Shown here: piece after piece, positions 45,164-55,264 of the stretch
Numbering within the stretch: position 1 is the first letter of the stretch
Layout of the letters: every line of letters begins with the position of its first letter
Source of the DNA: Rhizobium subbaraonis
Lineage (GTDB): Bacteria > Pseudomonadota > Alphaproteobacteria > Rhizobiales > Rhizobiaceae
DNA length: 64,000 nt
NCBI RefSeq assembly: GCF_900220975.1
Contig: NZ_OBQD01000006.1
Location: 62,001 to 126,000 of the forward strand
Direction of reading: 5' to 3'
Notes under the pieces: model-generated
The model's input: only the letters and a program-made list of their open reading frames with translations
Databases searched by the model: none
What the model was told of the DNA's origin: nothing
Made by a program: the position numbers and the translations under genes

Positions 45164-45342
45164 GGCCTGTCGCGCAAACCTCCGCGGCGCATTTGCCGAA
45201 CCCTTTGGGGCAGACGGCCGCGTGAAGCAGCGGCGAAGCGACTGGCGAAGCATTTGCGGCGCTTCTCGCCGGGCTTTTGCTCCCTTCCAAACCGCATTTT
45301 CCCGCCGTTTGTTCTTTTTTCGTTTGAGCAAGCATTTTTGCC

Positions 45343-45370
45343 CTTGCATCCAAATGCCCGAGATTATAGG
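45343..45370 (+). promoter_or_regulatory. Candidate tRNA-Pro promoter
   Basis: CTTGCA (45343-45348), a 16 nt spacer and TATAGG (45365-45370), 13 bp upstream of the mature tRNA end. The match is moderate, but the position is right for a short tRNA leader. Confidence 0.45.
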
Positions 45371-45383
45371 GCTTTCCTCGGTT

Positions 45384-45460
<77 letters not shown>

Positions 45461-45490
45461 TTTTCTCAAATATTTCAGAGAATTGAGATC

Positions 45491-45533
45491 AACCGGTAGC
45501 GCTTCGCGAGAAGCGCTGCGGTTTGGTTTCTTT
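45491..45533 (+). terminator. Terminator after tRNA-Pro
   Basis: Stem AACCG plus AGCGCTT (45491-45504) pairing with AAGCGCT plus CGGTT (45511-45523), with a small internal loop, a 6 nt hairpin loop, and the T-rich tail TGGTTTCTTT after it. Confidence 0.75.
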
Positions 45534-45593
45534 ATGCTTGATGCTTATCCGTCCGACCACCTTGCGAACAGGTCGTGCGCAGGCGAGGCGACC

Positions 45594-45971
45594 TCAGCCG
45601 CCATGGGCGAGAGCGTGGGCCATCCGCGTATCGGCGGCATGACTCGCCACAAGGCTGGCCGCAAGCGTATCGCGGACGCGACGACGGCGGGAGCGGCGTT
45701 CGCCTGCTACCGGCATTCCAGCCTCAAGGCAGGCGAAGATGAAGGCCTCGCGGGCGATGTCGGCCGGCAGACCGCCGTCCAGCGCCAGGCGGCAGAGGTT
45801 CGCAGCGCGGGCGTAGAGAGCCCCAGTCCGGCTCGGCCACTCGTATTGAAGGAAGTCGAGCGCGTCGTGGACGCAGACGAATCCACGTTCCAGGCCACAT
45901 TGCAGATGAACGCGGACGGGAGCGGTCCAGCGGGGTGCGGAGTTGTGCAAGGGATATGTCCTCCCGATCAT
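45594..45971 (-). CDS. DUF982 domain protein
   Basis: A 125-residue protein of the rhizobial DUF982 family. The recognisable core is PVRVHLQCGLERGFVCVHDA, LDFLQYEWPSRTGALYARA, CRLALDGGLPADIAREAFI and FACLEAGMP, matching the family's conserved EW-P and AREAFI-AC-EAG pattern. Function unknown; these small proteins are abundant in Rhizobiaceae, often on accessory replicons. The ATG at 45971 (MIGRTYPLHNSAP) has a modest AGGG upstream. The Arg-rich tail after residue 100 is unusual. The neighbours, a tRNA gene and a gene-poor stretch, give no clue to its role. Confidence 0.78.
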   Translation of the reverse strand: MIGRTYPLHNSAPRWTAPVRVHLQCGLERGFVCVHDALDFLQYEWPSRTGALYARAANLCRLALDGGLPADIAREAFIFACLEAGMPVAGERRSRRRRVRDTLAASLVASHAADTRMAHALAHGG

Positions 45972-46624
45972 TGAAATGCCCTGCCGTGCAACCGTCGTGT
46001 AGCAATGATTCGTGTCAGCGACGCGACGGTGGGACGGTGCGGCAGGCAAACGGCTGGAACGGGCATTTGTTCCGCGAAAAGCCGGCAAAACTCACGCCGT
46101 GTTCTCGACGAAAAGCCGCCTCGCTTGCACCCTCTCACAGACACCATTCCTTCAGGGATAGGTCAGGACGGAGCACGGATCTTGGCGACATCCGTTGGAA
46201 CTGGACGCGCGAATTCGACAAGCCGGGAAGCACGTGGCAACGCGTCGGGCCGACGCGACCGTTCGGCGGCACGCGGGACGGGGCTCAGCAATGACGAAGG
46301 CGGCAATGGCGCGAGGCTCTGTGCCTGCATCCGGCGGCGGCGTCGCGTATCGATGCGGACACGGCTAGAGCGTCGAGCGAAGCGGACGTCCCGGGAACGG
46401 CATTCTACCGGGCGACGCGCGACAGCCCACGACAAGCCACGACGCGAGGCACGCGGTCTGCGGGCGGCCTCAGCGACCACCGGCCGTGTGAAACCCGACC
46501 GACCGATTGCACCCGCGTGAAGCGGAGTGCGCAATGCAAAGCCGCTGCACACTTTTGCGCGGCATGCTCCTGATTTGCGCGGCATGCTGCAGAGCCGCAC
46601 AGGCGGCGTTTCAATCCGCCGGCG
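45972..46624. other. Gene-poor region between DUF982 and merR genes (653 bp)
   Basis: No gene recognised on either strand. The open frames are Arg-, Ser- and Ala-rich without family-like segments, as expected from random high-GC sequence. Near the merR end it holds two 15 bp direct repeats at 46554-46588. A small RNA or remnant gene cannot be excluded. Confidence 0.5.
46554..46588. repeat. Two 15 bp direct repeats downstream of merR
   Basis: TTTGCGCGGCATGCT occurs at 46554-46568 and again at 46574-46588, a 20 nt period. It lies just beyond the stop of the MerR gene. Purpose unknown. Confidence 0.6.
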
Positions 46625-47155
46625 TCAGCGCACCTGATCCAGCAGGCGCTTGCACTCCAGGAGGTCGTAGAGCGCTTCCTGCAAAAGCGCCCGGTCCTCC
46701 TTGGACACGCTGCTCTTTCCGATCGAGATTTCCGGCGCATCTTCGCCGGCGCCGCCGACGAAGGAAAAGAACCGGCGACTGGCCGGCGCCTTGGCGCGCC
46801 CGACGATCTGGTCGTCGTCCGCCGTCTTCGGCGCGCTGGGCTCTTCCTGGTTGGCCGCAGCCAGCGCCTCTACGGTCGCAAGGTCGCCGCTCGCAATCGC
46901 TGCGACGAACTTGTTGCCGTTGTTTTTCAGCAGTTTCTGGACGCCCTTGATCGTATAGCCGTGATCATAGAGCAGATGGCGGATGCCCTTGAGCAATTCG
47001 ACGTCGTCGGGCCGGTAGTAGCGGCGGCCACCGCCCCGCTTCATCGGCTTGATCTGCGAAAAACGGGTCTCCCAGAAGCGAAGCACATGCTGCGGCAGGT
47101 CGAGATCGTCTGCGACTTCGCTGATGGTCCGGAACGCGTCGGGGCTCTTCTCCAT
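46625..47155 (-). CDS. MerR family transcriptional regulator
   Basis: A 176-residue regulator. N-terminal MerR DNA-binding domain [31 protein letters not shown] (given in parts: [19 protein letters not shown] at about 11-29) with the wing [20 protein letters not shown], a [12 protein letters not shown] helix, and a low-complexity C-terminal half with no metal-binding cysteines apart from one near the end. This is the MlrA-like, heat-shock-gene-linked MerR subgroup found downstream of ihfA in Rhizobiales; its targets are unknown. ATG 47155 is favoured because GAGGT sits 5-6 nt upstream; 47158 is also possible. Same-strand end of the plsX-fabH-ihfA block. Confidence 0.88.
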   Translation of the reverse strand: MEKSPDAFRTISEVADDLDLPQHVLRFWETRFSQIKPMKRGGGRRYYRPDDVELLKGIRHLLYDHGYTIKGVQKLLKNNGNKFVAAIASGDLATVEALAAANQEEPSAPKTADDDQIVGRAKAPASRRFFSFVGGAGEDAPEISIGKSSVSKEDRALLQEALYDLLECKRLLDQVR

Positions 47156-47278
47156 CATAAACCTCACCGAAAGACATTTGCGACTCAAAGCCGGGAAGCC
47201 GGCGAGTCTTTGCATTTCAGCGGGTTGTCACATTTTTTTCAAGCACAGAATCGGCGTCGTCCCAAGCCTGTGTACGAA

Positions 47279-47617
47279 TCAGGACGCAGACGACTGGACC
47301 TTCTGCTTGGTTTTGCGGGCGGTGTGCGCCTTCAAAACCCTCTGCTTGAGGACATTGGACGCCTTGAAGGTCATCACGCGCCGGGGCGAGATCGGTACTT
47401 CCTCGCCCGTCTTCGGGTTGCGCCCGATGCGCTCGTTCTTGTCGCGGACCTGGAAGGTTGCGAAGGAGGAAAGCTTCACGCTTTCGCCACGGACGATGGC
47501 ATTGCAGATTTCATCGATGACGGTTTCTACGAGTTCTGCGGATTCAGTCCTGGAGAGACCGACCTTCCGAAAGACGGATTCGGCCAAATCTGCGCGTGTC
47601 ACGGTTTTGCCGCTCAT
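47279..47617 (-). CDS. ihfA: Integration host factor subunit alpha
   Basis: A 112-residue DNA-bending protein. It begins [20 protein letters not shown], with [20 protein letters not shown], the DNA-intercalating arm [20 protein letters not shown] carrying the conserved proline, and a basic tail that is longer than in enteric bacteria. With the beta subunit it sharply bends DNA at specific sites for promoters, replication and recombination. The gene lies between fabH and the merR gene on the same strand, an order conserved in Rhizobiales. Confidence 0.95.
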   Translation of the reverse strand: MSGKTVTRADLAESVFRKVGLSRTESAELVETVIDEICNAIVRGESVKLSSFATFQVRDKNERIGRNPKTGEEVPISPRRVMTFKASNVLKQRVLKAHTARKTKQKVQSSAS

Positions 47618-47723
47618 CTTCTCCCACCGTTTTCTTATTGAAAGCGCTCAGTTATCGGGCCAGAGTATTTCCCTTGCCCCTGTCGGTCAAGCGCCGTTGA
47701 AGTAGGGTATGCGGGGGCGCCGA

Positions 47724-48695
47724 TTACCAGCGAAGAAGCACAGCGCCCCAGGTGAAGCCGCCGCCCATCGCCTCCAGCAGGACGACATCGCCCTCCTTGA
47801 TGCGCCCGTCGCGTGCAGCCGAAGCGAGTGCGAGCGGGATCGATGCGGCCGAAGTGTTGCCATGCAAGTCCACCGTGACCACGACCTTCTCCAGGGGAAT
47901 GCCGAGCTTCCTGGCGGAACCGTCGATGATGCGGCGATTGGCCTGGTGCGGCACCATCCAGTCGAGATCGTCGATCGTCAGACCGGTGGCATCGAACGCC
48001 GCGACGATGACGTCGGTGATCATGCCGACGGCATGCTTGAAGACCTCGCGGCCTTCCATGCGCAAATGCCCCACCGTGCCGGTGGTGGACGGACCGCCAT
48101 CGACATACAGCTTTTCAAGATGGGCGCCGTCGGAACGAAGCTGGGCCGTCAGGACGCCGCGGTCGGACACCTCGCCGGTCCCCTCCTGCGCTTCCAGCAC
48201 GATCGCCCCCGCACCGTCGCCGAAGAGCACGCAGGTCGTGCGGTCGGTCCAATCCAGGATGCGCGAGAACGTCTCCGCACCGATGACCAGCACCCGGCGC
48301 GCGACGCCGCCGCGGATGTAGGCGTCGGCCGTGGTCACGGCATAGACAAAGCCGGAACATACCGCCTGCACGTCGAAAGCAAAACCGTGATGCATGCCGA
48401 GCCGGTTCTGGATGTTGACGGCGGTGGCGGGAAAGGTGTTGTCTGGGGTCGAGGTGGCAACGATGATGAGATCGATATCCGCGGGCGTCAGGCCGGCGCG
48501 CTCGAGCGCCTCGCGCGCGGCCGCCTCGCCCAGCGAGGCCGTGGTCTCACCCTCGCCGGCGATGTAGCGCTGGCGAATGCCGGTCCGCTGCACGATCCAT
48601 TCGTCGGACGTATCAACCATGCTCTCAAGCTCACGATTGGTGAGCACCCGCTTCGGAAGTGCCGTCCCGAAACCGCGAACCACTGAACGGATCAT
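47724..48695 (-). CDS. fabH: Beta-ketoacyl-ACP synthase III (FabH)
   Basis: A 323-residue thiolase-fold enzyme that condenses acetyl-CoA with malonyl-ACP to start fatty acid synthesis. The catalytic triad is visible: Cys in [11 protein letters not shown] (about residue 113), His in [11 protein letters not shown] (about 250) and Asn in [12 protein letters not shown] (about 280). Substrate-binding WIVQRTGI is near residue 33. It follows plsX by 8 bp and precedes ihfA by 106 bp, all on the minus strand. This couples fatty acid initiation to phospholipid synthesis. Confidence 0.97.
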   Translation of the reverse strand: MIRSVVRGFGTALPKRVLTNRELESMVDTSDEWIVQRTGIRQRYIAGEGETTASLGEAAAREALERAGLTPADIDLIIVATSTPDNTFPATAVNIQNRLGMHHGFAFDVQAVCSGFVYAVTTADAYIRGGVARRVLVIGAETFSRILDWTDRTTCVLFGDGAGAIVLEAQEGTGEVSDRGVLTAQLRSDGAHLEKLYVDGGPSTTGTVGHLRMEGREVFKHAVGMITDVIVAAFDATGLTIDDLDWMVPHQANRRIIDGSARKLGIPLEKVVVTVDLHGNTSAASIPLALASAARDGRIKEGDVVLLEAMGGGFTWGAVLLRW

Positions 48696-48703
48696 CTTAA
48701 TTC

Positions 48704-49762
48704 CTATATCCCGTCGCTCATGCTGCTGGCCGCGCCACGGACGGGTCGGTTGGCATGATATCTCTTCAGATCGTTTTCAATCTTTTCCTTCAGCCCGTTG
48801 CGGGCCATGTCATAGCCGACATCCACGGCCGCCGCAAAACCCTCGGCGTCCGTGCCGCCGTGGCTCTTGATGACGATGCCGTTGAGGCCGAGGAAGACGC
48901 CGCCGTTGACCTTGCGGGGGTCCATCTTCTCGCGCAAACGGTCGAATGCGCTCTTGGCGAGAATGTAGCCGAGCTTGGCAAGCCACGTCCGCGACATCGC
49001 CGCGCGCAGATACTCCGCCATCTGGCGGGCGGTTCCCTCCGCAGCCTTCAGGGCAATGTTGCCCGCAAAGCCCTCGGTCACCACCACATCCACGGTACCC
49101 CGGCCGATATCGTCGCCTTCGACGAAGCCATAATAGTCGATCGTGTCAAAATTGGCTTCACGGATGAGCTGGCCCGCTGCCTTGACGTCTTCCTGGCCCT
49201 TGATCTCCTCGACGCCGACGTTCAGCAGGCCGAGCGTCGGGCGTTCGACCTCGAACAGGGCGCGCGCCATCGCGCCGCCCATCAGCGCGAAGTCGAACAA
49301 CTGGTTGGCGTCTGCGCCGATCGTCGCACCGATGTCGAGCACGATGCTCTCGCCTTTGAGGGTCGGCCAGATTCCGGCGATCGCCGGCCGCTCGATGTCG
49401 GCCATCATGCGCAGGCAGAATTTCGACATGGCCATCAGCGCGCCGGTGTTTCCGGCCGATACCGCCACATCCGCGTCGCCCTTGGCCACGGCGTCCAGCG
49501 CCATCCACATCGAAGACTTGCCCCGGCCGCGCCGGAGCGCCTGACTGGGCTTCTCGTCCATGCCGATCGCGATCTCGCAATCGGTAAACGTACTCGCCTC
49601 TTTCAGCTTGGGGTAGCTATCGAGCAGCGGCAGGCATTGGGATGACACCCCGAAAAGGCAAAAGCGAATGTCGGGGTGACGTTCGAGCGCCTTGGCTATG
49701 CCAGGGATGACGACCTGTGGGCCGTAATCGCCACCCATGACATCAACGGAAATTCTGACCAC
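48704..49762 (-). CDS. plsX: Phosphate acyltransferase PlsX
   Basis: A 352-residue enzyme converting acyl-ACP to acyl phosphate for phosphatidic acid synthesis, acting at the membrane surface. Family motifs: [18 protein letters not shown] at the N-terminus, [15 protein letters not shown] near residue 101, [28 protein letters not shown] and [19 protein letters not shown] place the start at GTG 49762 ([12 protein letters not shown]) to fit the family; an ATG at 49810 would add 16 residues with no homology. It is the first gene of the plsX-fabH-ihfA-merR series, with the DUF177 gene 102 bp upstream. Confidence 0.93.
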   Translation of the reverse strand: MVRISVDVMGGDYGPQVVIPGIAKALERHPDIRFCLFGVSSQCLPLLDSYPKLKEASTFTDCEIAIGMDEKPSQALRRGRGKSSMWMALDAVAKGDADVAVSAGNTGALMAMSKFCLRMMADIERPAIAGIWPTLKGESIVLDIGATIGADANQLFDFALMGGAMARALFEVERPTLGLLNVGVEEIKGQEDVKAAGQLIREANFDTIDYYGFVEGDDIGRGTVDVVVTEGFAGNIALKAAEGTARQMAEYLRAAMSRTWLAKLGYILAKSAFDRLREKMDPRKVNGGVFLGLNGIVIKSHGGTDAEGFAAAVDVGYDMARNGLKEKIENDLKRYHANRPVRGAASSMSDGI

Positions 49763-49864
49763 GCGAGTCCAGTCCTTATTCTCCAGCCCCCAGGGCGGAT
49801 TTTCGGTCAAAATACCGCTTTTCGTCCGGGTGACAACTGAATTGTAGAGGGCTCAAATGCCCAT

Positions 49865-50416
49865 TCAGGTCTTTTTCCAGTCCTTCAACGCGGCAAAAGG
49901 CGACGGTTTTCCGTCATCCGCCTCTGTGCTCTCCACATGGGCGGAAAAAGCCACGCCTTCCTTGCGCGGATAGGGGTCGATCGCCATCGCCGCATACTCT
50001 GCGGCCACGGCGCCGGCATCGATCGCATCGCCCTGGAAGGTTTCCGGGCTGTCCGGTCCATCGGGATCCAGCAGCATCTCCCCGCCTTCCAGAATCGGGC
50101 CACGGGCGAGCTTGGAGCCTTCCGGCACGAAGATGGCGTCGATCGGTTCGTCAATCTTTGCCTCCATCGGCTCCAGCGTCACGACGCAGGTCTGGACGAT
50201 ATCCGCCCTCACCCGCCCCTTCAGGCGCACCCCGTCCTTCTTCCAGCGCTTGACCTCGAACTCGGCGGAAAACGCGTTGACGCCGACGATGTCCCACTGC
50301 CGCGCCAACGCCTTGCACTCCGCGGCAGTGGCGTCAATCGTCACGATCACCGGATTGGAGGAGATATGCCCCACCTTCACGAGATAGGAGAATGGCATGT
50401 CTTCATGATGTTTCAT
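49865..50416 (-). CDS. DUF177/YceD family protein
   Basis: A 183-residue protein of the DUF177 family. Conserved core: VKVGHISSNPVIVTIDATAAE near the N-terminus, FEVKRWKKDGVRLKGRVRAD, and VQTCVVTLEPMEAKIDEPIDAIFVP (given in part, about residues 74-98), where a single Cys replaces the CxxC of some homologues. Relatives in E. coli and plants are needed for 23S rRNA accumulation. It sits between the bc1-complex chaperone gene and plsX on the same strand, as in many alphaproteobacteria. In E. coli the homologue is beside rpmF-plsX, so the plsX link is ancient, although no rpmF is present here. Confidence 0.88.
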   Translation of the reverse strand: MKHHEDMPFSYLVKVGHISSNPVIVTIDATAAECKALARQWDIVGVNAFSAEFEVKRWKKDGVRLKGRVRADIVQTCVVTLEPMEAKIDEPIDAIFVPEGSKLARGPILEGGEMLLDPDGPDSPETFQGDAIDAGAVAAEYAAMAIDPYPRKEGVAFSAHVESTEADDGKPSPFAALKDWKKT

Positions 50417-50443
50417 TGTCGTTTCCTTGCGGACACAGCCGGC

Positions 50444-50992
50444 TCAGGCGGCAGTTCCTGGCGGAGGCAACTGCGCATCTCCGGTTTCGATGACGAACTC
50501 GTCCAACGCGGCAAGGTGAGCCTCGGCAGCAAAGAGATATTGCGCCAAGCCCTGCATGTCCGGGGCGGATTCGGTATCATCGGGATAGATATTCCGTTTC
50601 AGCGCCTGCGCAAGTGCTTCCTCGTCAGAAGCATCAAGCGCCGCTGCATAGGCTTCGAGGCGGCCATAGAAGCGCCCCGCCAGTTTCTTCATCCGCTTCG
50701 GTACACCCACGTCGCTGATACCGAGTTCGCGTATGGAGTGGTCGACGTCCTGGAAGAAGGCGTCGACGATCTGCTGTGCGATCTCCTGCCCGGACCTCCC
50801 CGAACCACGCGTGCGGCGGAAGTAGAGGATGAGAACGGCGGAAAGCATTTCCAGCCGTCCCATGACCGTATCGGGCACGCCGAGGCTTTCATAGAGACGA
50901 GGTTGGCGAGCGGCCGCAGTCAGATGGGCGTATTGACGCTCGACGATGCGCTGGTTCGAATTTTTTTTCTTGAACAGGCCGAAAATCATCAT
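50444..50992 (-). CDS. Ubiquinol-cytochrome c chaperone family protein
   Basis: A 182-residue helical protein related to mitochondrial CBP3/UQCC1, which assists cytochrome b maturation in the bc1 complex. Core segments: RIVERQYAHLTAAARQPRLYESLGVPDTVMGRLEML (in parts, residues about 13-48), ILYFRRTRGSGRSGQEIAQQ, and MKKLAGRFYGRLEAY. A run of eight A residues near the start (codons for FKKKN at residues 6-10) is a potential slippage site. ATG 50992 or 50989 may start it. It ends 27 bp before the DUF177 gene. Divergent from bamE. Confidence 0.86.
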   Translation of the reverse strand: MMIFGLFKKKNSNQRIVERQYAHLTAAARQPRLYESLGVPDTVMGRLEMLSAVLILYFRRTRGSGRSGQEIAQQIVDAFFQDVDHSIRELGISDVGVPKRMKKLAGRFYGRLEAYAAALDASDEEALAQALKRNIYPDDTESAPDMQGLAQYLFAAEAHLAALDEFVIETGDAQLPPPGTAA

Positions 50993-51151
50993 AACGCCTA
51001 GTTTTGGCTGATTGAAAGGGCATGGGCTGCCCCAGCCGTGTTGCATGACAGCCGAAGCTGGTTTACCGAAGCATCCACGAATTGCAATGGCTTGCGGGCC
51101 ATCTTAGCCTCAAGGGGATTGTCGTTGAAGAGACGGTATTTTGGGACTGAT

Positions 51152-51622
51152 ATGAATTTGCTGCGCAGCACTGCCATTGCCATTACGCTTTCCTCCGCCC
51201 TGCTCGCCGGTTGCCAGACGGGCGAAGTCCTGAACCAGGGCTATGTGGTCGACCAGCAGACGCTTGCGCTCGCCCCCGTCGGCTCTTCCCGCGAACAGGT
51301 ATTGCTGTCGCTCGGGACGCCTTCGACGACGGCGACCTTCGACACTGAGGTCTTCTACTACATTTCGCAGAAGCGCTCCCGCCCTGTCGCCTTCATGAAG
51401 CCGAAGCTGATCGAGCAAAGCATCCTTGCCGTCTACTTCAACAAGGACGGCAATGTCGACAGGCTGGCGAACTATACGATGAAGGACGGCGTTCCGTTCG
51501 ACATGATCTCGCGCACGACGCCGACCGGGGGCGTCGAACAGACCTTCCTCGGCCAGTTGCTGAAGGGCGGTGCGGACCCCAACGCGGCGATCCGCAACGC
51601 GCTGAGCCAGCAGCCTCAGTAA
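51152..51622 (+). CDS. bamE: Outer membrane assembly lipoprotein BamE
   Basis: A 156-residue lipoprotein of the SmpA/OmlA family and a subunit of the BAM machine that inserts beta-barrel proteins in the outer membrane. Signal peptide MNLLRSTAIAITLSSALLAG ends at the lipobox Cys (about residue 21, LLAGC). The BamE core shows APVGSSREQVLLSLGTPSTT and VFYYISQKRSRPVAF, followed by LAVYFNKDGNVDRLANYTM. The ATG at 51152 has GGGAC upstream. Divergent from the bc1 chaperone gene and convergent to hppA. Confidence 0.9.
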   Translation: MNLLRSTAIAITLSSALLAGCQTGEVLNQGYVVDQQTLALAPVGSSREQVLLSLGTPSTTATFDTEVFYYISQKRSRPVAFMKPKLIEQSILAVYFNKDGNVDRLANYTMKDGVPFDMISRTTPTGGVEQTFLGQLLKGGADPNAAIRNALSQQPQ

Positions 51623-51643
51623 ATGCAGCCAGATTGAGAATGA

Positions 51644-51672
51644 AAAAACCGCGGGGCAAGACCCCGCGGTTC
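51644..51672 (-). terminator. Terminator of hppA
   Basis: A perfect 10 bp stem (51648-51657 with 51663-51672) with a 5 nt loop. On the minus strand it is followed by a T run (51649-51644). It lies 22 bp beyond the hppA stop and 22 bp after the convergent bamE stop. Confidence 0.88.
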
Positions 51673-51693
51673 CATGTTCAGCGCATCGGAAAT

Positions 51694-53829
51694 TCAGGCG
51701 AGAACCGCCAGCAACAGCAGGGCCACGATGTTGGTGATCTTGATCGCCGGGTTCACTGCCGGGCCGGCAGTGTCCTTGTAGGGGTCGCCCACGGTGTCGC
51801 CGGTGACGGAGGCCTTGTGCGCTTCCGAACCCTTCATGTGGCGATGGCCGTCCTTGTCGACAAAGCCGTCCTCGAAGCTCTTCTTCGCATTGTCCCACGC
51901 GCCACCGCCCGACGTCATGGAGATCGCAACGAAGAGGCCGTTGACGATGACCCCCAGAAGCGAGGCACCAAGCGCAGCGAAGGCCGAAGCCTTGGAGCCT
52001 GAGATCAGGAGGACGCCGAAATAGACGACGATCGGTGCCAGCACCGGCAGCAGCGAGGGCACAATCATCTCGCGGATCGCAGCCTTCGTCAGAAGATCGA
52101 CGGCCCGCCCGTAGTCCGGCTTGTCCTTGCCCAGCATGATGCCCGGCTTTTCCTTGAACTGCTTGCGCACTTCTTCCACGATTGCACCTGCCGCGCGCCC
52201 CACGGCGGTCATCGCGATGCCGCCGAAGAGATACGGGATCATGCCGCCGAAGATCAGGCCCGCCACCACATAGGGGTTCGACAGATCGAACGATATCTCA
52301 CCGATACCGGCGAAATACGGATATTTGTCCGGGTTGGCGGCGAAGTAGGCCAGATCGTTGGAATAGGCCGCGAACAGCACCAGTGCGCCGAGGCCGGCCG
52401 AGCCGATGGCATAGCCCTTCGTCACGGCCTTGGTGGTGTTGCCGACCGCATCGAGCGCGTCGGTGGACTTTCGCACTTCCGGCGGCAGATGCGACATTTC
52501 GGCGATGCCGCCGGCGTTGTCGGTCACCGGACCGAACGCGTCGAGCGCCACGATCATGCCGGCAAGACCGAGCATCGCGGTGACTGCGATCGCCGTGCCG
52601 AAGAGCCCCGCCAGCTGATAGGTGGAGATGATGCCGCCCACGATGACGAGCGCCGGCAGCGCCGTCGATTCCAGCGAGACGGCGAGCCCCTGGATGACGT
52701 TGGTGCCGTGTCCGGTCACCGATGCCTGGGCGATCGAATTGACCGGGCGCTTGTTGGTGCCGGTGTAGTATTCGGTGATCACGACGATCAGGGCGGTCAC
52801 GACGAGGCCGACCAGGCCGCAGAGGAAGAGACCGGTTCCGGTGACGTCGACGCCGCCGACCGTGCCGATCGACCCCCAGCCCACCGTCAGCCACGTCGCA
52901 AGACCCAGCCCGAAGATGGACAGTACGCCGGTTGCGATCAGGCCCTTGTAGAGGGCGCCCATGATCGAGTTGTTGGTGCCGAGCTTGACGAAGAAGGTGC
53001 CGACGATCGAGGTGATGACGCAGGCGGCGCAGATCGCCAGCGGATAGACCATGGCGGTCGCAAGCAGCGGGGTGCCGGCAAAGAAGATCGCCGCCAGCAC
53101 CATCGTGGCGACGACCGTCACCGCGTAGGTCTCGAACAGGTCGGCCGCCATGCCGGCGCAATCGCCGACATTGTCGCCCACGTTGTCGGCGATCGTCGCC
53201 GGGTTGCGCGGATCGTCTTCGGGAATGCCGGCCTCGACCTTGCCGACGAGGTCGCCGCCGACGTCCGCACCCTTGGTGAAGATGCCGCCGCCGAGGCGGG
53301 CGAAGATGGAGATGAGCGAGGCGCCGAAGCCGAGCGCAACCAGCGAATCGATCACTTCGCGCGAGGCGGGCTCATGGCCGAGAACGGCCGTCAGGATCCA
53401 GAAGTAGATCGAGACGCCGAGCAATGCGAGGCCGGCCACCAGCATGCCGGTGATCGCGCCTGACTTGAAGGCGATCTCGAGGCCGGAGGCCAGGCTGACC
53501 GAAGCGGCCTGGGCGGTGCGCACGTTGGCGCGGACGGAGACGTGCATGCCGATGAAGCCGGCTGCGCCGGACAGAACGGCGCCGATCAGAAAACCGATGG
53601 CGGCGGACGGGGACAGAAGAAGCCAGGCGGCGATGAAAACGACGACGCCGACAACTGCGATGGTCTTGTACTGACGGGTCAGGTAGGCCTGAGCCCCCTC
53701 ACGGATATAGCCTGCAATTTCCTGCATGCGGGCGTTCCCCTGATCGGCGGCAAGCACCGACCGCGTTGCCCAGATGGCATAAACCACCGAGAGCAACCCG
53801 CATGCGATAACGCCCAATAGTATGGCCAT
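51694..53829 (-). CDS. hppA: K+-independent H+-translocating pyrophosphatase
   Basis: A 711-residue membrane pump with about 16 transmembrane helices that couples hydrolysis of pyrophosphate to proton export from the cytosol. Substrate motifs: [36 protein letters not shown] (given in parts: [11 protein letters not shown], then [20 protein letters not shown], residues about 195-230) and GSAFKAAVTGDT-like [14 protein letters not shown] near the C-terminus. [19 protein letters not shown] carries lysine at the position where K+-dependent enzymes have alanine, so it should be K+-insensitive. The ATG at 53829 follows AGGAGG. Closed by a strong terminator. Confidence 0.95.
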   Translation of the reverse strand: MAILLGVIACGLLSVVYAIWATRSVLAADQGNARMQEIAGYIREGAQAYLTRQYKTIAVVGVVVFIAAWLLLSPSAAIGFLIGAVLSGAAGFIGMHVSVRANVRTAQAASVSLASGLEIAFKSGAITGMLVAGLALLGVSIYFWILTAVLGHEPASREVIDSLVALGFGASLISIFARLGGGIFTKGADVGGDLVGKVEAGIPEDDPRNPATIADNVGDNVGDCAGMAADLFETYAVTVVATMVLAAIFFAGTPLLATAMVYPLAICAACVITSIVGTFFVKLGTNNSIMGALYKGLIATGVLSIFGLGLATWLTVGWGSIGTVGGVDVTGTGLFLCGLVGLVVTALIVVITEYYTGTNKRPVNSIAQASVTGHGTNVIQGLAVSLESTALPALVIVGGIISTYQLAGLFGTAIAVTAMLGLAGMIVALDAFGPVTDNAGGIAEMSHLPPEVRKSTDALDAVGNTTKAVTKGYAIGSAGLGALVLFAAYSNDLAYFAANPDKYPYFAGIGEISFDLSNPYVVAGLIFGGMIPYLFGGIAMTAVGRAAGAIVEEVRKQFKEKPGIMLGKDKPDYGRAVDLLTKAAIREMIVPSLLPVLAPIVVYFGVLLISGSKASAFAALGASLLGVIVNGLFVAISMTSGGGAWDNAKKSFEDGFVDKDGHRHMKGSEAHKASVTGDTVGDPYKDTAGPAVNPAIKITNIVALLLLAVLA

Positions 53830-54016
53830 TTCGCTATTTCCTCCTGTGAAGCCGCATTTCCCAGCACGCGGCCATAAAAAACGCCAGCGGCCCGCTTGCC
53901 TCCTCACAATACGGGCGGTTGACGACAGGGGCAGAGTGCAAGTGCGAATCGGCCGCGTCAAGACGCCGCGGGCTGATCACATTGGCGCGAAGGGCTTATT
54001 TTCTTTGCAGGACGGC

Positions 54017-55240
54017 TCAGCGCGCCTGCGCCCGGCGGCGGTAGAGCAGTATCAGAACGAGGAACAGCGAGATGCCGGTGACTGGCCAGAAGACGAGGTT
54101 GATCGTCTGCCAGCCGTAGGCATTGAAGACCTTGCCGGAAAAGAACGAGGCGAATGCCACCGTGCCGAAGAGCACGATATCGTGAAAGCCCTGCACCTTG
54201 TCGGCCTCGTGCGGGCGATAGCTGGAGGCGACGATCGCTGTGGAGCCGATGAAGCCGAAATTCCAGCCAATGCCGAGCAGGATCAGCGCGCCCCAGAAAT
54301 TCCAGAGCTCGATGCCGGCATGGGCGATCGCCGCGCATGCCATCAGCGTCAACAGCCCTGCCGCTACCACCTTCTCCGTTCCGAAGCGCTGGATGAGCAT
54401 GCCGGTGAAGAAGCTGGGCGCGAACATCGCCAGCACGTGCCACTGGATGCCGAGCGTGGCGAGTTCGGGGGAAAAGCCGCAGCCGATGACCATGGCGAGC
54501 GGCGCGCCCGTCATCATGAAGGTCATCAGCGCATAGCTTGCGATACCGCAGACCATTCCGGTCAGAAAACGCTGGCTGAGAACGATTTCGCCCAGCGGGC
54601 GGGCGGGCGCAGAGGCTGCCGACTTCGCCGCCGAGACGTCCGGAAGGCGCAGAAGCAGGAACAGCACGATGGTCGACAGGAACAGCGGCCCGATTGCGAC
54701 GAAAGCGCCGGCGAACAGCACCGGCTCGAACAGGTCCTTGGTCAGGATAACCAGTTGCGGGCCGAGGATGGCGGAGATGACCCCGCCGGCAAGGATCCAG
54801 GAAATCGCCCGAGGCTTGTAGAACGAGGGCGAGGCGTCGGCTGCGGCAAAGCGGATCTTCTGGGCGAAGCCGGCGGAAATCCCGACCAGCAGGAAACCCG
54901 CCGCCATCAGCCAGAATTCGGATCGGAACAGCGCGATCGCGGCAAGAAGGCCGCCGCAGGCGCCAAGCACGGCGCCGGAAATGAAGCCATAGGTGCGGCC
55001 GAGCGCGCGGGCGAGGATCGCAACCAGCACCGCGCCGAGCGCCACGCCGATGTTGAAACCCGTCAGCGGCGCCGTTGCCAGCGACTTGTCTTCGCCCAGA
55101 AGCTCATATCCGGCCAGACCGCCGACGGAGAAGACTATGGGGCCGGCCGAGGCCAGGATCGCCTGCGCGGCCGCCAGCAGGAAGACGTTCCGGCGAGCCG
55201 CTGAAAGCTCGCGCTCCAGACCTTCCACCGCCACCGTCAT
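54017..55240 (-). CDS. MFS transporter (YnfM/set-type)
   Basis: A 407-residue inner-membrane protein with twelve hydrophobic segments in two six-helix halves and a central cytoplasmic loop (about residues 205-220, Ala/Ser-rich). No loop 2-3 signature of drug exporters is clear (LARALGRTYGFISGA in its place), and no substrate can be assigned. It follows nusB at 24 bp on the same strand and may be co-transcribed with ribH-nusB; hppA follows 187 bp later. Conserved features such as GFSPELATLGIQWHVLAMFA recall a rhizobial MFS clade of unknown role. Confidence 0.82.
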   Translation of the reverse strand: MTVAVEGLERELSAARRNVFLLAAAQAILASAGPIVFSVGGLAGYELLGEDKSLATAPLTGFNIGVALGAVLVAILARALGRTYGFISGAVLGACGGLLAAIALFRSEFWLMAAGFLLVGISAGFAQKIRFAAADASPSFYKPRAISWILAGGVISAILGPQLVILTKDLFEPVLFAGAFVAIGPLFLSTIVLFLLLRLPDVSAAKSAASAPARPLGEIVLSQRFLTGMVCGIASYALMTFMMTGAPLAMVIGCGFSPELATLGIQWHVLAMFAPSFFTGMLIQRFGTEKVVAAGLLTLMACAAIAHAGIELWNFWGALILLGIGWNFGFIGSTAIVASSYRPHEADKVQGFHDIVLFGTVAFASFFSGKVFNAYGWQTINLVFWPVTGISLFLVLILLYRRRAQAR

Positions 55241-55264
55241 GTCCCGCCCCCTACACGCTTTCGA

